From contig CAWIXB010000001.1 of the NCBI GenBank assembly GCA_963839955.1, positions 1,984,001 through 2,048,000 on the forward strand: DNA of 64,000 bases, written 5' to 3'. This stretch comes from CAWIXB01 sp963839955. Lineage in GTDB: Bacteria > Actinomycetota > Actinomycetes > JACCUZ01. The notes below the pieces were generated by a model, which saw nothing but the letters and a program-made list of their open reading frames with translations, had not been told where the DNA came from and did no database searches. This document shows positions 1 through 8,038 of this stretch, piece by piece (within the stretch, counting starts at the first letter, position 1; each line of letters opens with the position of its first letter). The translations under genes and the position numbers were made by a program.

Positions 1-272
1 TCGATCTCGTCGGAGGTGGTGCTGACCTCCATGCCGTCCTCGCACGGACGTACGCAGGCCGCGGCGTAGGCCCGGGCGCCGACCTCGACCACGCACATGC
101 GGCACACGCCGACCGGGTCATAGCGCTCGTCGTGGCAGAGCACCGGGATGTCGATGCCGATGTCGCGGGCGGCGGACCAGATCGTGGTGCCCTCGGCGAC
201 GGTTACCGGCTGACCGTCGATGGTCGCGGTGACCGTGCGCTGCTCGGTGGGTGCTGGAGCGGTCGTCGTCAC
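1..272 (-). CDS. NuoG/formate dehydrogenase alpha-like protein, N-terminal 2Fe-2S domain (partial)
   Basis: Only the first 90 codons are in the window; the gene continues past base 1. The visible part is a plant-type 2Fe-2S ferredoxin domain. Cysteines at residues 46, 57, 60 and 73 give the Cx10Cx2Cx12C spacing found at the N terminus of NuoG, formate dehydrogenase alpha and hydrogenase HoxU-type subunits. The GTG at 272 is the first in-frame start after the upstream gene. It lies 73 bp downstream of the aldehyde ferredoxin oxidoreductase gene on the same strand, so I infer that it carries electrons to or from that enzyme. Which member of the NuoG/FdhA/HoxU group it is cannot be told without the rest of the protein. 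Confidence 0.75.
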   Translation of the reverse strand, partial: MTTTAPAPTEQRTVTATIDGQPVTVAEGTTIWSAARDIGIDIPVLCHDERYDPVGVCRMCVVEVGARAYAAACVRPCEDGMEVSTTSDEI

Positions 273-345
273 GCGCTCACCCGCTCGGGCAATGTCATCA
301 GCCAGCCCTCCTGTGGCAGACCACCGGATTCCTCGCCGCCGCAGT

Positions 346-2133
346 CTAAGTACCCTGGCTGGCAACCGGCACGCCGGCATTGTCGAGCCCGCGCACCTCG
401 TAGTAGCGGTCGATCATCGCGCGCAGCCGTTCGGGCGTCAGCGCGGCGACCCGACCCGAGCCGAGGTCGAGCGTGGTCTCGAGCAGGCGTGGCGGCAGCC
501 AGTCGTCGGCCGGGCGCCACCCCTCGCGGCGGTTGTAGGCCCGCTTCTCGAGGATGATCCGCCGCGCCGTCTCTCGGAGCTCGGCGCCGTCGACGTCCCA
601 GCCGGTGACGGTGGCGAGCAGCGCCGCCCACTCGTCGAACGGCTCGGCGAAGACGCCGCGCAGGAACTTGCACAGGATCAGGGAGTCCATGACAGCGGCG
701 CGGTCCTCGGTCTCGACGGCGGCCAGCACATGCGCCTCTCCCCCAGCGAGCCGCTCGAGGTCGCCGCCGAGGTCGGCCTCGTAGGCCCCCGACCGGTTGT
801 GGTCGGCCCCGCGCGCGTTGACGGCGAGGCCCAGCGCCATGGCATGCAGGCTGCGCGGCTCGTAGCCCGGCAGCTCGAGGCCCTTGACGTGCGGCGCGAA
901 GTCGGCCGAGCCGCCACCGACCACCTCGGCGGCGCGGCGCGAGCCCTCGGCGAGCAGTGGACCGAGGCCGGTGCCGTCCCCGATCTCGGCAAGGGCCCGC
1001 AGCAGCGCCTCGCCGTCGCCGAACCGCAGCCACGGCGCGTCGAGCAATCCCTTCTCGGCGCACTCCATGGCCCAGGCGATGGTGCCGCCGGCCGAGATGG
1101 TGTCGATGCCGAGCTCGTCGCAGCGCGCGCTGGCGGCGAGGACGAGGTCGGGGTCGGAGACACCGCACATGGGGCCGAGCGCGAACACGTTCTCGTACTC
1201 CACGCGCGTCCTCCGCCCGCCGCGTGAGGCGTAGATGTGCTCGCAGCCGATCGAGCACGACGCGCAGCTGTTGCGGGCGACCTTGCGCATGCCGTCGAGG
1301 TCCTCGGCGGCCAGGCGGTCGGCGCCCTCGAACGTCGCCTCGGTGAAGTTGCGGGTGGGCAACGTGCTGATGGCGTTGAACGCAAGCAGGTTCGCGAGCG
1401 TGCCGAGCTCGCGGTACTTCGCCGTGGCGGCGCCGAACGAGCGCGCGCGCAGGTCCTTGGCGGCCGCCAGCACGCCGGCCGGGTCAGCGGGCGCCACTTT
1501 GGTCGCGGGGCGCACCGCGACCGCCTTGACGTTCTTGGCACCGAGCACGGCACCGAGTCCGCCCCGGCCGGCGTGCCTGCCGTCGTGCGACAGGGTGGCG
1601 TAACGCACGCCGCGCTCCCCCGCCGGGCCGATCGCCGCCACGCGCCACCCGCGGCCGAGCCGCTCGCGAAGCAGTCGCTCGGCTTCGGCCGCGGAGCGCC
1701 CCCATGAATTGCCCGCGTCGATGAGTCTGGCCCCGTCGCCATCGATGACCAGCACGGATGGCTGGGCCGCCGATCCCCGCACGACGATGGCGTCGTGGCC
1801 GGTCAGCTTGCCGGCGATCGCGAAGTGGCTCGACGCGAGCGCGTCAGTGAGCAGCCCGGTCAGCGGCGACTTGGCGACGACGGCGAACTTCGCGCTCGTG
1901 GTCAACGGTGTACCGACGAGTGGGGAGAACACGAAGGCCAGGACCGCCTGGGCGCCCAGCGGGTCGACGCCGGCCGGTGCGAGCTCGCTCAGCAGCCAGA
2001 CACCGAGCCCTGCGCCGCCAAGGTGCTCACGAAGCACCCGCTCCGGTAGGGGAACCTCGGTCGACGAGCCGTTGGACACGTCGACGACGAGCGCGCGTCC
2101 GAAGTAGCCCGGAGGGGCAACCGCATCGGTCAC
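346..2133 (-). CDS. Aldehyde:ferredoxin oxidoreductase family protein (tungsten/molybdenum bis-pterin enzyme)
   Basis: 595 aa, the usual AFOR length (about 600). Members of the family oxidise aldehydes to acids, or run in reverse, using a tungsten bis-pyranopterin cofactor and one 4Fe-4S cluster. The N-terminal pterin-binding domain is intact (GGAGLGVWLLSEL near residue 32). The cluster motif CASCSIGC gives CxxCxxxC, and a later Cys in DSLILCKF supplies the expected fourth ligand. The motif ARGADHNRS matches the AFOR pterin region, and the C-terminal REGW...PERLRAMIDRYYEVRG block is typical. The start is the GTG at 2133, one base after the stop of the MobA-MoaD gene (TGACGTG), implying translational coupling. 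The substrate cannot be predicted from sequence. The family is common in anaerobes and less so in actinobacteria. Confidence 0.9.
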   Translation of the reverse strand: MTDAVAPPGYFGRALVVDVSNGSSTEVPLPERVLREHLGGAGLGVWLLSELAPAGVDPLGAQAVLAFVFSPLVGTPLTTSAKFAVVAKSPLTGLLTDALASSHFAIAGKLTGHDAIVVRGSAAQPSVLVIDGDGARLIDAGNSWGRSAAEAERLLRERLGRGWRVAAIGPAGERGVRYATLSHDGRHAGRGGLGAVLGAKNVKAVAVRPATKVAPADPAGVLAAAKDLRARSFGAATAKYRELGTLANLLAFNAISTLPTRNFTEATFEGADRLAAEDLDGMRKVARNSCASCSIGCEHIYASRGGRRTRVEYENVFALGPMCGVSDPDLVLAASARCDELGIDTISAGGTIAWAMECAEKGLLDAPWLRFGDGEALLRALAEIGDGTGLGPLLAEGSRRAAEVVGGGSADFAPHVKGLELPGYEPRSLHAMALGLAVNARGADHNRSGAYEADLGGDLERLAGGEAHVLAAVETEDRAAVMDSLILCKFLRGVFAEPFDEWAALLATVTGWDVDGAELRETARRIILEKRAYNRREGWRPADDWLPPRLLETTLDLGSGRVAALTPERLRAMIDRYYEVRGLDNAGVPVASQGT

Positions 2134-2134
2134 G

Positions 2135-2986
2135 TCAGCCGCCAGCGTCCGCGGAGAGGAACGCGACAATGTCGCCGCGCACCAGCGGCGTCTCGTCGTC
2201 GCGAGTCGTCTGGTCGCCGTTGACCGCCGCGAGGACGTGTCGTCCGGCACCTGGCAGCGGCAGGCCCACCGCGTCGGCGGCCGCGCCGACGGTCGCGGCC
2301 GACACCTTTCGGGTGCCCCGGTGCCCGCCCGAGGCCAGGACCCCGAACCGTTCGACGGTGACGTCCGGGGCGGGTCGGGCGCGAGCCGCGGCGTAGTCGG
2401 ACGGCTCGTTGATGTTGGCGAACGACTCCAGGTCGGGATCCAGACTCGCAAGACGGGCATCCGCGAGCAGCGCGTCGTCACCGAGCCGCCGGGTCGGGCA
2501 CTCGTCGAACAGGAACGCGGGCCGAAGCCGCTCGGCCTCCACGAGCTTGGCTACTCGTTCGGCCAGCGAAGTGCGGTAGACGGCGGCCAGCGGCTGTGGG
2601 AAGCCGCGCGCAACAGGCAGCACCACGTCGACGTCGTCGTCGAGGGCGCGCAACAGCCGGTGCACCAGCTCGGGGTGCAGGAACGGCAGGTCCGTGGAGC
2701 ACACGAAGGCGGCGTCGGCACGGTCCTGCAGGGCTGCCAGCCCGACCGCCATCCCCTGCAGCGGGCCCCGCCCCTCCCTCAGGTCCTCGAGCACCTCGGC
2801 TCCGCGCGGGAGGTCGGGCAGCTCCTGGCCCGCTGCTCGAACGACTACAACGGGACCGTCGACGGCGCGCGCGACCAGCGCCGCGGTCCGGTGCAGGAGT
2901 GTGGACCCGTGCCACTCGAGTGCGGCCTTGGGCGCGCCCATCCGCGACGAGCGCCCGCCCGCCAGCACCACGCCCGCCGTCCGCAT
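2135..2986 (-). CDS. MobA-MoaD fusion: molybdopterin nucleotidyltransferase plus sulfur-carrier domain
   Basis: 283 aa in two parts. Residues 1 to about 190 are a MobA-type nucleotidyltransferase with the signature LAGGRSSRMGAPK and the acidic motif CSTDLPFL; MobA attaches a nucleotide to the molybdenum or tungsten pterin. From about residue 205 the chain changes to a MoaD/ThiS-like ubiquitin fold (VERFGVLA, VNGDQTT, PLVRGDIVAFLS). It ends exactly in Gly-Gly, the C terminus that is adenylated and thiocarboxylated in MoaD. One chain thus carries a sulfur-donor domain used early in pterin synthesis and a nucleotide-attachment domain used late. It sits immediately upstream of AFOR, with its stop touching the AFOR start, so it probably serves that enzyme's cofactor. 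The fusion itself is read directly; its role is inferred. Confidence 0.85.
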   Translation of the reverse strand: MRTAGVVLAGGRSSRMGAPKAALEWHGSTLLHRTAALVARAVDGPVVVVRAAGQELPDLPRGAEVLEDLREGRGPLQGMAVGLAALQDRADAAFVCSTDLPFLHPELVHRLLRALDDDVDVVLPVARGFPQPLAAVYRTSLAERVAKLVEAERLRPAFLFDECPTRRLGDDALLADARLASLDPDLESFANINEPSDYAAARARPAPDVTVERFGVLASGGHRGTRKVSAATVGAAADAVGLPLPGAGRHVLAAVNGDQTTRDDETPLVRGDIVAFLSADAGG

Positions 2987-3024
2987 CGTCTGATGCTACG
3001 GCGCGAGAGATGCTCCGACGCGAG

Positions 3025-4119
3025 TCAGGCAGGCCCCAGACGGCGCAGCGCCAGGTCGGCTTCCGTGACCAGCGCGGCCACCAGCTCACCCGCCGGGAGG
3101 TCGCGACCCTGCCGGACGCCCTGCCCGGCCCAGAGCGACTGTGCGTCACCGGAGCCGCTCGCGGCCGAGGAGGTCCGCAACGGTCTGGTCAGATAGTTCA
3201 TCACCGGGAAGTCGGGCACCTCGTCCTCCGGGCCGAACGCCTCGATGTAGCGGTTGCGGATGCCTCGCGCCGCCTTGCCGGAGAACGCCGTCGTCGTCAC
3301 GGTGCTCGTCTCGTCGGCCAGTCGCAGGGCCTGGCGGTAGGCCGCGTTGGTGCCCGCCTCGGTCGCGCGCAGGAACGCGGTGCCGAGGGCGGCGGCCTGC
3401 GCACCGAGAGCGAGTGCCGCGACGACACCGCGGCCGTCCATGATGCCGCCGGACGCGACGACGGGCACGTCGACGGCGTCGACCACGGCCGGCACGAGAG
3501 CGACCAGACCGGGCGCCTCCGCGACTGCGGTGAGACCCCCGCGGTGGCCGCCGGCCTCGAAGCTCTGGGCCACGATCGCGTCTACGCCGGCGTCAGCGAG
3601 GGCTCGCGCATCGTCCACGGAGCCCGCCGTGGCCAGGCAGAGCGCGCCGGACTCGTGCACAGCACGGATCATGTCGGGCGTCGGGCAGCCGAAGGCGAAC
3701 GAGACGACCGGTACGCCCTCGTGGACGAGCACGTCGAGCTGTGCCCACGTGTCCGGGAGGCCGCGCGGTGCCGCGGGCACGTCGGCCTCGAGGTCGAGCT
3801 GGCGGGCGACGTCGGCGATGCGTGCCCGTGCCGCGGTGGAGTCGGTACGCCGTGGTGGCGGTGCCAGGAAGAGATTCGCCGCGAAGGGACGGTCGGTGAG
3901 CGCGCGGGTGCGACGCACCGTCTGGCGAACGTCGTCGGGATCGAGATAGCCGACCCCCAGCGTCCCGAGGGCGCCGGCGTTCGCGACGGCAGCGGTCAGC
4001 TCCGGCGTGCCCGGCCCGCCGCCGAGCGGCGCCTGGACGATCGGCAGGTCGACGCCCAGCCGGGCGACGAACGCGTTGCGGGTCCACGCCGGCGACGGTC
4101 GCGTGCTGTCCTGGGTCAC
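3025..4119 (-). CDS. Nitronate monooxygenase family flavoprotein
   Basis: 364 aa TIM-barrel FMN enzyme of the nitronate monooxygenase (2-nitropropane dioxygenase) family, which oxidises alkyl nitronates using oxygen. Diagnostic blocks are PIVQAPLGGGPG at the N terminus, VAQSFEAGGHRGG (the usual SEAGGHRG phosphate/active-site loop) in the middle, and VPVVASGGIMDGRGVVAALALGA, the FMN phosphate-binding segment. It lies between the Mo/W gene cluster and the mocR-type regulator, on the same strand as both and 18 bp downstream of the regulator, so the two may be co-transcribed. Some relatives are enoyl-ACP reductases (FabK), but the motifs fit nitronate monooxygenase better. Confidence 0.85.
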   Translation of the reverse strand: MTQDSTRPSPAWTRNAFVARLGVDLPIVQAPLGGGPGTPELTAAVANAGALGTLGVGYLDPDDVRQTVRRTRALTDRPFAANLFLAPPPRRTDSTAARARIADVARQLDLEADVPAAPRGLPDTWAQLDVLVHEGVPVVSFAFGCPTPDMIRAVHESGALCLATAGSVDDARALADAGVDAIVAQSFEAGGHRGGLTAVAEAPGLVALVPAVVDAVDVPVVASGGIMDGRGVVAALALGAQAAALGTAFLRATEAGTNAAYRQALRLADETSTVTTTAFSGKAARGIRNRYIEAFGPEDEVPDFPVMNYLTRPLRTSSAASGSGDAQSLWAGQGVRQGRDLPAGELVAALVTEADLALRRLGPA

Positions 4120-4137
4120 GATCGGTCCCTCCTGGGG

Positions 4138-5586
4138 CTAGACCACGATCTGCTCGCTCGCGGTGTCACCGGTCGCCGACGGCAGATCCTGGGCCGCGGC
4201 AGCGAGCAGCACCACGGCACGGTCGAGCACCTCCGCAGACTGCGTGTAGGGCAGCCGGAGCCGGTCGTCGAACGCGTGCCCGGTGCCGAAGAGCGGGCCG
4301 GGTGCGAGCCGCAGACCGCGCCCACTCGCCGCCGCGACCAGCGAGGTGGAGGAGATGGCCGGCAGCCCGCACCAGAGCACCAACCCGCCCGCCGGCACCC
4401 TGACCTGCCACCCCGGCAGGTGCTGTCGCAGCGCCGACACGAGCGTGTCCCGCTGAATCCGGAGAACGTCGCGACGTGCCGGCAGCACGGTCTCGGCGCC
4501 GTCGAGCAGGTGACACGCCGCGAGCTGCTCGAGGACCGGCCCGGACAGGTGACTGCGCGCGGCGGCGGTGGCGAACCGGCGTACCAGCTCGGGCTCGGCC
4601 CGCAGCCACCCGATGCGCAGACCGCCCCAGAAGGCCTTGCTCATCGAGCCCACGGAGACGGTGAGCCCCGGTCGGGTGAGGGCCGCGAACGGCGCCGGCG
4701 GGACCACGTCGAGACCGAGGTCGACGAGGGTCTCGTCCACGAGCGCGACGACGCCGGTCTGTTCGAGCCCGACGGCGAGGCGCCGCCGTGCCGGCTCGTC
4801 GAGCAGGAGCCCGGTCGGGTTCTGGAAGTCAGGCATCAGGTAGCCGACCTTCGGCGACGTCTGGCGGGCGGCGCGGTGCATGTCACGGGCGACAGCCTCG
4901 GGGTCGTCGGCGGAGACCGCCACGGGTACCGGACGCCCGCCGGTGCGCCGGATGGCGTCGAGGGCGTTGGGGTAGGTCGGGTGCTCGACCAGCACCCGCT
5001 CGCCGCGTCCGACCAGTACCTCCGACGCGACGGCGACACCGTGCAACGCGCCGGCGGTCACCAGCACGTGCTCGGCGGTGGTCGGCAGGCCGCGCAGCGC
5101 GTAGCGCTCGGCGATCCGGGCGCGCAGCTCGGGCAGTCCCTGGGGGTGGTAGCCGTGGCCGGGCAGCAGCCTCGGCAGCTCGGCGAGCGCGGCGGTATAG
5201 GCGGCGGGCACCTGGGACGGCGCCGGCGGCGAGGCGTGGGCGAGGTCGACGACGCCGGCCTCTGCGGGCATCGGCACCCACGCGCCCTGCTCGGGGCCGG
5301 CGGGCAGACGGGTCCACGTGCCCGAGCCCTGGCGGGCGTCTGCCCAGCCGTCTTCGCGAAGACGGCGATAGGCCGCGGCGACGGTCGCCCGGCTCAGCCG
5401 AAGCGCCGCGGCGAGCTCGCGCTCGGCCGGCAGCCGTACGCCGACGGGCAGCCGACCGTCACCGACCAGCAGGCGGAGCCGGCTCGCCAGAGCGGCGTAG
5501 ACCGGCGGCCGCTCGAGCGCGAGCTCACCGACCAGGTCGCGCAGTCGGGTCGCGCCAACGGTGCGCCCCGGCCACTCGGCCGACAT
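4138..5586 (-). CDS. MocR/PdxR-type regulator: GntR DNA-binding domain fused to an aminotransferase-like domain
   Basis: 482 aa. Residues from about 20 to 90 form a GntR winged helix (PVYAALASRLRLLVGDGRLP, LPAERELAAALRLSRATVAAAYRRL). The rest is a fold-type I aminotransferase-like domain, with PTYPNALDAI, PDFQNPTGLLLD and the PLP-lysine motif SMSKAFWGGLRIGW. MocR proteins sense PLP or amino compounds through this domain. The chosen start is the ATG at 5586, followed by a GntR-type N terminus; an in-frame GTG at 5601 is an alternative. It is divergent from a YczE-type membrane protein gene with only about 40 bp between the starts, and MocR regulators commonly control such a neighbour. The whole frame is intact. 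Confidence 0.9.
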   Translation of the reverse strand: MSAEWPGRTVGATRLRDLVGELALERPPVYAALASRLRLLVGDGRLPVGVRLPAERELAAALRLSRATVAAAYRRLREDGWADARQGSGTWTRLPAGPEQGAWVPMPAEAGVVDLAHASPPAPSQVPAAYTAALAELPRLLPGHGYHPQGLPELRARIAERYALRGLPTTAEHVLVTAGALHGVAVASEVLVGRGERVLVEHPTYPNALDAIRRTGGRPVPVAVSADDPEAVARDMHRAARQTSPKVGYLMPDFQNPTGLLLDEPARRRLAVGLEQTGVVALVDETLVDLGLDVVPPAPFAALTRPGLTVSVGSMSKAFWGGLRIGWLRAEPELVRRFATAAARSHLSGPVLEQLAACHLLDGAETVLPARRDVLRIQRDTLVSALRQHLPGWQVRVPAGGLVLWCGLPAISSTSLVAAASGRGLRLAPGPLFGTGHAFDDRLRLPYTQSAEVLDRAVVLLAAAAQDLPSATGDTASEQIVV

Positions 5587-5628
5587 TGGCCTGCTGCTCA
5601 CAGGCCAATCGTGCGCCAGGATGGGGTG

Positions 5629-6276
5629 GTGCCGCAAGTACCCGCCGGATCCGCCGTGCTGCCCTCCGCTGCGCCTCGCCGCGGAGCGAGGCACGGCCGG
5701 CGGCTGCCCCGACGGCTGGCCCAGCTCTTCGCCGGCCTGGTGCTGTACGGCGTCTCGATGGCGCTGCTGGTGCGGTCGCAGTTCGGCGTCATGCCCTGGG
5801 ACGTGCTGCACCAGGGCCTGGCCCGCAGCCTCGGCGGGTCGCTCGGCACGGTCAGCATCGTGGTCGGCGCGGCGGTGCTGCTGCTGTGGGTGCCACTGCG
5901 CGAACGACCGGGATTCGGCACGGTCAGCAACGTTGTGGTCATCGGCCTCGCAGTCGACGCTGCCCTCGCGGTGCTGCCGACGGTCGACGGGCTGGCACTG
6001 CGCGTGGCCTTCGTGGTGCTCGGCATCACGCTGAACGCAGTGGCGACGGCCGCCTACATCGGCGTCCGCCTCGGCGCCGGCCCGCGCGACGGTCTGATGA
6101 CCGGACTCGTGCGCCGCACCGGTCGCTCGGTACGGCTGGTGCGGACCACCATCGAGGTCGTGGTCGTCGCGACCGGGTGGCTGCTCGGCGGCACGGTCGG
6201 TGTCGCGACCGCGCTGTACGCGCTGTCGATCGGTCCGCTCGTCCACGTCCTGCTGCCTCGTCTCACGGTGCGGTAG
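5629..6276 (+). CDS. YczE-family integral membrane protein
   Basis: About 215 aa with five or so hydrophobic helices (LAQLFAGLVLYGVSMALLV; TVSIVVGAAVLLLWVPL; VVVIGLAVDAALAVLP; LRVAFVVLGITLNAVATAAY; TIEVVVVATGWLLGG). The motifs FGVMPWDVLHQGL and YIGVRLGAGPRDGLM are characteristic of the YczE/YyaS/YitT-like family, whose biochemical role is not established. Starts at GTG 5626, 5629 or 5611 are possible; I chose 5629. It is transcribed divergently from the MocR-type regulator with a very short shared promoter region, a pairing seen repeatedly in actinobacteria, so that regulator probably controls it. Confidence 0.8.
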   Translation: MPQVPAGSAVLPSAAPRRGARHGRRLPRRLAQLFAGLVLYGVSMALLVRSQFGVMPWDVLHQGLARSLGGSLGTVSIVVGAAVLLLWVPLRERPGFGTVSNVVVIGLAVDAALAVLPTVDGLALRVAFVVLGITLNAVATAAYIGVRLGAGPRDGLMTGLVRRTGRSVRLVRTTIEVVVVATGWLLGGTVGVATALYALSIGPLVHVLLPRLTVR

Positions 6277-6320
6277 ACCGCAATGCATCCTGATTGAATG
6301 CAGCCTCCGCGGACCGCCGG

Positions 6321-6555
6321 GGGATGCCGACGGCATCGCGCATGGCGCTCACGTGACCGGCCAGCTCGTCGCGGGTCACCAGACCGATGTCGGGCGCCCC
6401 GAGGTAGGAGTTGGCGATCCCGGCACCGGTGACGTAGCACGCCTCGAACCCGGCGTCCTCGACCAGCCTGGCCGCCAAGGCGTTCGCGGTGCCAGGGCAG
6501 ACAGGAGCGGTCCCGCCTCGATCCGTCGAGCAAGAACGTCTGTCGTCCGCGGCAT
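6321..6555 (-). pseudogene. Remnant of a PEP mutase/isocitrate lyase superfamily gene
   Basis: The start reads MPRTTDVLARRIEAGPLL from the ATG at 6555. It then continues, only after a one-base change of frame near 6507, as CPGTANALAARLVEDAGFEA, YVTGAGIANSYLGAPDIGLV and TRDELAGHVSAMRDAVGIP. Together these match the N-terminal quarter of the PEP mutase/oxaloacetate decarboxylase/isocitrate lyase superfamily (usually about 250-300 aa). After GIP the homology stops and the catalytic core (the DADTGYG region) is absent. The piece is therefore both frameshifted and truncated. It lies between the YczE-like gene and a phage-type domain gene, which points to deletion or insertion events here. Confidence 0.7.
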
Positions 6556-6669
6556 CCGGCGAGGATACGGCGAGCCCCGGGCCACCATCGTGCGGCCGGG
6601 CGGGTATCGACGCCGCAACGGGGTAGACACCGGCCACCCCTGCAAGCTCGACGCAAGGAGCCCCCTCAC

Positions 6670-7035
6670 ATGACCGTCACGGACTTCCAGAATCTCCCGC
6701 TGGCGGACCGCGACCGTGCGTGGGACGGCGGGGCCGCGGAGAAGCGGGTCCGTGCCTGGGCCGAGGCCGAGGAGAAGCCGAACGCGAGATATCGGGACGC
6801 GCACGTCTGGTACGACGGTGCCAAGCCCGAGAACTTCGGCTCCTACAAGCTGCTCATCGCGGATGTGATCGACGGCCGGCTCAAGGCAGCGCCACGCGGG
6901 GTGATGGCCGCGGCGGCGGTGATGGACGGGTCACGCGGTGGAGTCGACCTGCCGGAGACCGACATCGGCCGGGTCAAGTCCCACCTGGCGAAGTACTACC
7001 GGAAGATGCGCGACACCCCGCCGTGGGAGCGATAA
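6670..7035 (+). CDS. Small protein resembling a phage-associated domain, function unknown
   Basis: 121 aa, preceded by a clear AAGGAG ribosome-binding site ending about 9 bases before the ATG. The chain begins MTVTDFQNLPLADRDRAWDG and contains YRDAHVWYDGAKPENFGSYK, LLIADVIDGRLKAAPRGVMA and VKSHLAKYYRKMRD. This arrangement (LPLADRDRAWDG, PENFGSYKLPIADV, RGVxAAAAVL, VKxHLAxYYxK) is one I know from phage head-maturation-type proteins and from stand-alone actinobacterial proteins. No phage genes are nearby, so it is an isolated, intact, possibly domesticated copy. The biochemical role is unknown. Confidence 0.65.
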   Translation: MTVTDFQNLPLADRDRAWDGGAAEKRVRAWAEAEEKPNARYRDAHVWYDGAKPENFGSYKLLIADVIDGRLKAAPRGVMAAAAVMDGSRGGVDLPETDIGRVKSHLAKYYRKMRDTPPWER

Positions 7036-7272
7036 GACCGCTCCCGGGCCGCTCAGAGCAGGCGGGAGGGGTAGTCTGTGAGCACTGTGGTCGTCGCCTT
7101 CGGCGATGGCGTGGCCGGTGAGAAGATCGACTTGCCAGTCCCTCGGGCGGTAGTTTTCCGTTCGCTCAGCGCCGGTCGACATCGAGACACCGGGTCGGCC
7201 GACCCTTGCTCGTGGGCTGCTCTACCGGCGTGTGCCGCTGACATCTCACGTGCCCAAGAAGAGGGCACGACC

Positions 7273-8019
7273 GTGGCCGAAGAAGAACGCGCACCGGACA
7301 ACAACAAGAACTCCGAAGTCGTCGATCCGCGAGAGTCCTTCGCGGAGCTCAGCAAGATCCTGCTGGACGCCCAGCCCCTGGGCGCCGTGCTCGATCGTGT
7401 CGCGCACCTCGTGCGCACGACGATCCCGGGCGCAGCCGAGGTCTCGGTCACGCTGATGGATGACGGTCGGGCACACAGCGCCGCCTTCACCGGTGAGCTC
7501 GCGATGTCCCTGGACGAACGGCAGTACGAAGCGGGGTACGGGCCCTGCCTGGACGCGGCTGCGAGCGGGAACACCGTCCTCATCGACGACACCAGCAACA
7601 ACGCGTCCTACCCGAACTTCTCCAAGCAGGCGCTGGCCCTCGGTGTGCGCCAGACACTCTCGGTTGGGATGCCAATTCCGCAGGGCACCATCGGTGGCCT
7701 CAACATCTATGGCGTCGACGCGAAGTCCTTCGACGACGAGGCCGTGGTCCTGGCCCAGACCTTCGCGGGCTATGCCGCGGTGGCGCTGGCAAACGCGGCG
7801 CTCTATCACAACACCGCCGAGCTCGCCGAACAGATGCGCGACGCCATGCAGTCACGAGCGGTGATCGAGCAGGCCAAGGGTGTCCTGATGGCTGCACGGC
7901 ACTGCTCGGCCGATCATGCGTTCGCGCTGCTGACGCAGGCCTCCCAGCGCACGAACCGCAAGCTGCGCGACATCGCGGCCGACATCGTCGCGAACGTGCA
8001 GCAGGACCACAAGAAATAG
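7273..8019 (+). CDS. GAF-ANTAR transcription antitermination regulator
   Basis: 248 aa from the GTG at 7273, which follows an AAGAAGAGGG ribosome-binding site; an in-frame ATG-like extension to 7078 is less likely. Residues about 25-165 are a GAF sensor domain (EAGYGPCLDAAASG, MPIPQGTIGGLNIYG, FAGYAAVALANAALY). The C-terminal 60 residues are an ANTAR domain (RAVIEQAKGVLMAARHCSAD, AFALLTQASQRTNRKLRDIA). ANTAR domains bind paired RNA hairpins and prevent termination, so this is probably a signal-responsive RNA-binding antiterminator. No partner kinase is adjacent. The target transcripts cannot be identified here. It converges on the VOC gene with 19 bp between the stops. Confidence 0.9.
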   Translation: MAEEERAPDNNKNSEVVDPRESFAELSKILLDAQPLGAVLDRVAHLVRTTIPGAAEVSVTLMDDGRAHSAAFTGELAMSLDERQYEAGYGPCLDAAASGNTVLIDDTSNNASYPNFSKQALALGVRQTLSVGMPIPQGTIGGLNIYGVDAKSFDDEAVVLAQTFAGYAAVALANAALYHNTAELAEQMRDAMQSRAVIEQAKGVLMAARHCSADHAFALLTQASQRTNRKLRDIAADIVANVQQDHKK

Positions 8020-8038
8020 GTCGCCGGACGGGCGCCGG

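Noticed and set aside
2596..6276. Very long open frame on the plus strand opposite the minus-strand genes
   Set aside because: It is antisense to nitronate monooxygenase and MocR, its protein is Arg/Gly/Pro-rich without family motifs, and only its last 215 codons (the YczE-like gene) are real. High GC makes such frames common.
6670..7035. Prophage remnant around the phage-type domain gene
   Set aside because: No integrase, capsid, tail or att-like repeats were found in the flanks, so only the single domain is claimed.
7078..7272. Upstream in-frame extension of the GAF-ANTAR gene
   Set aside because: The extra 65 residues match no part of the family, and a GTG with a good ribosome-binding site lies at 7273.
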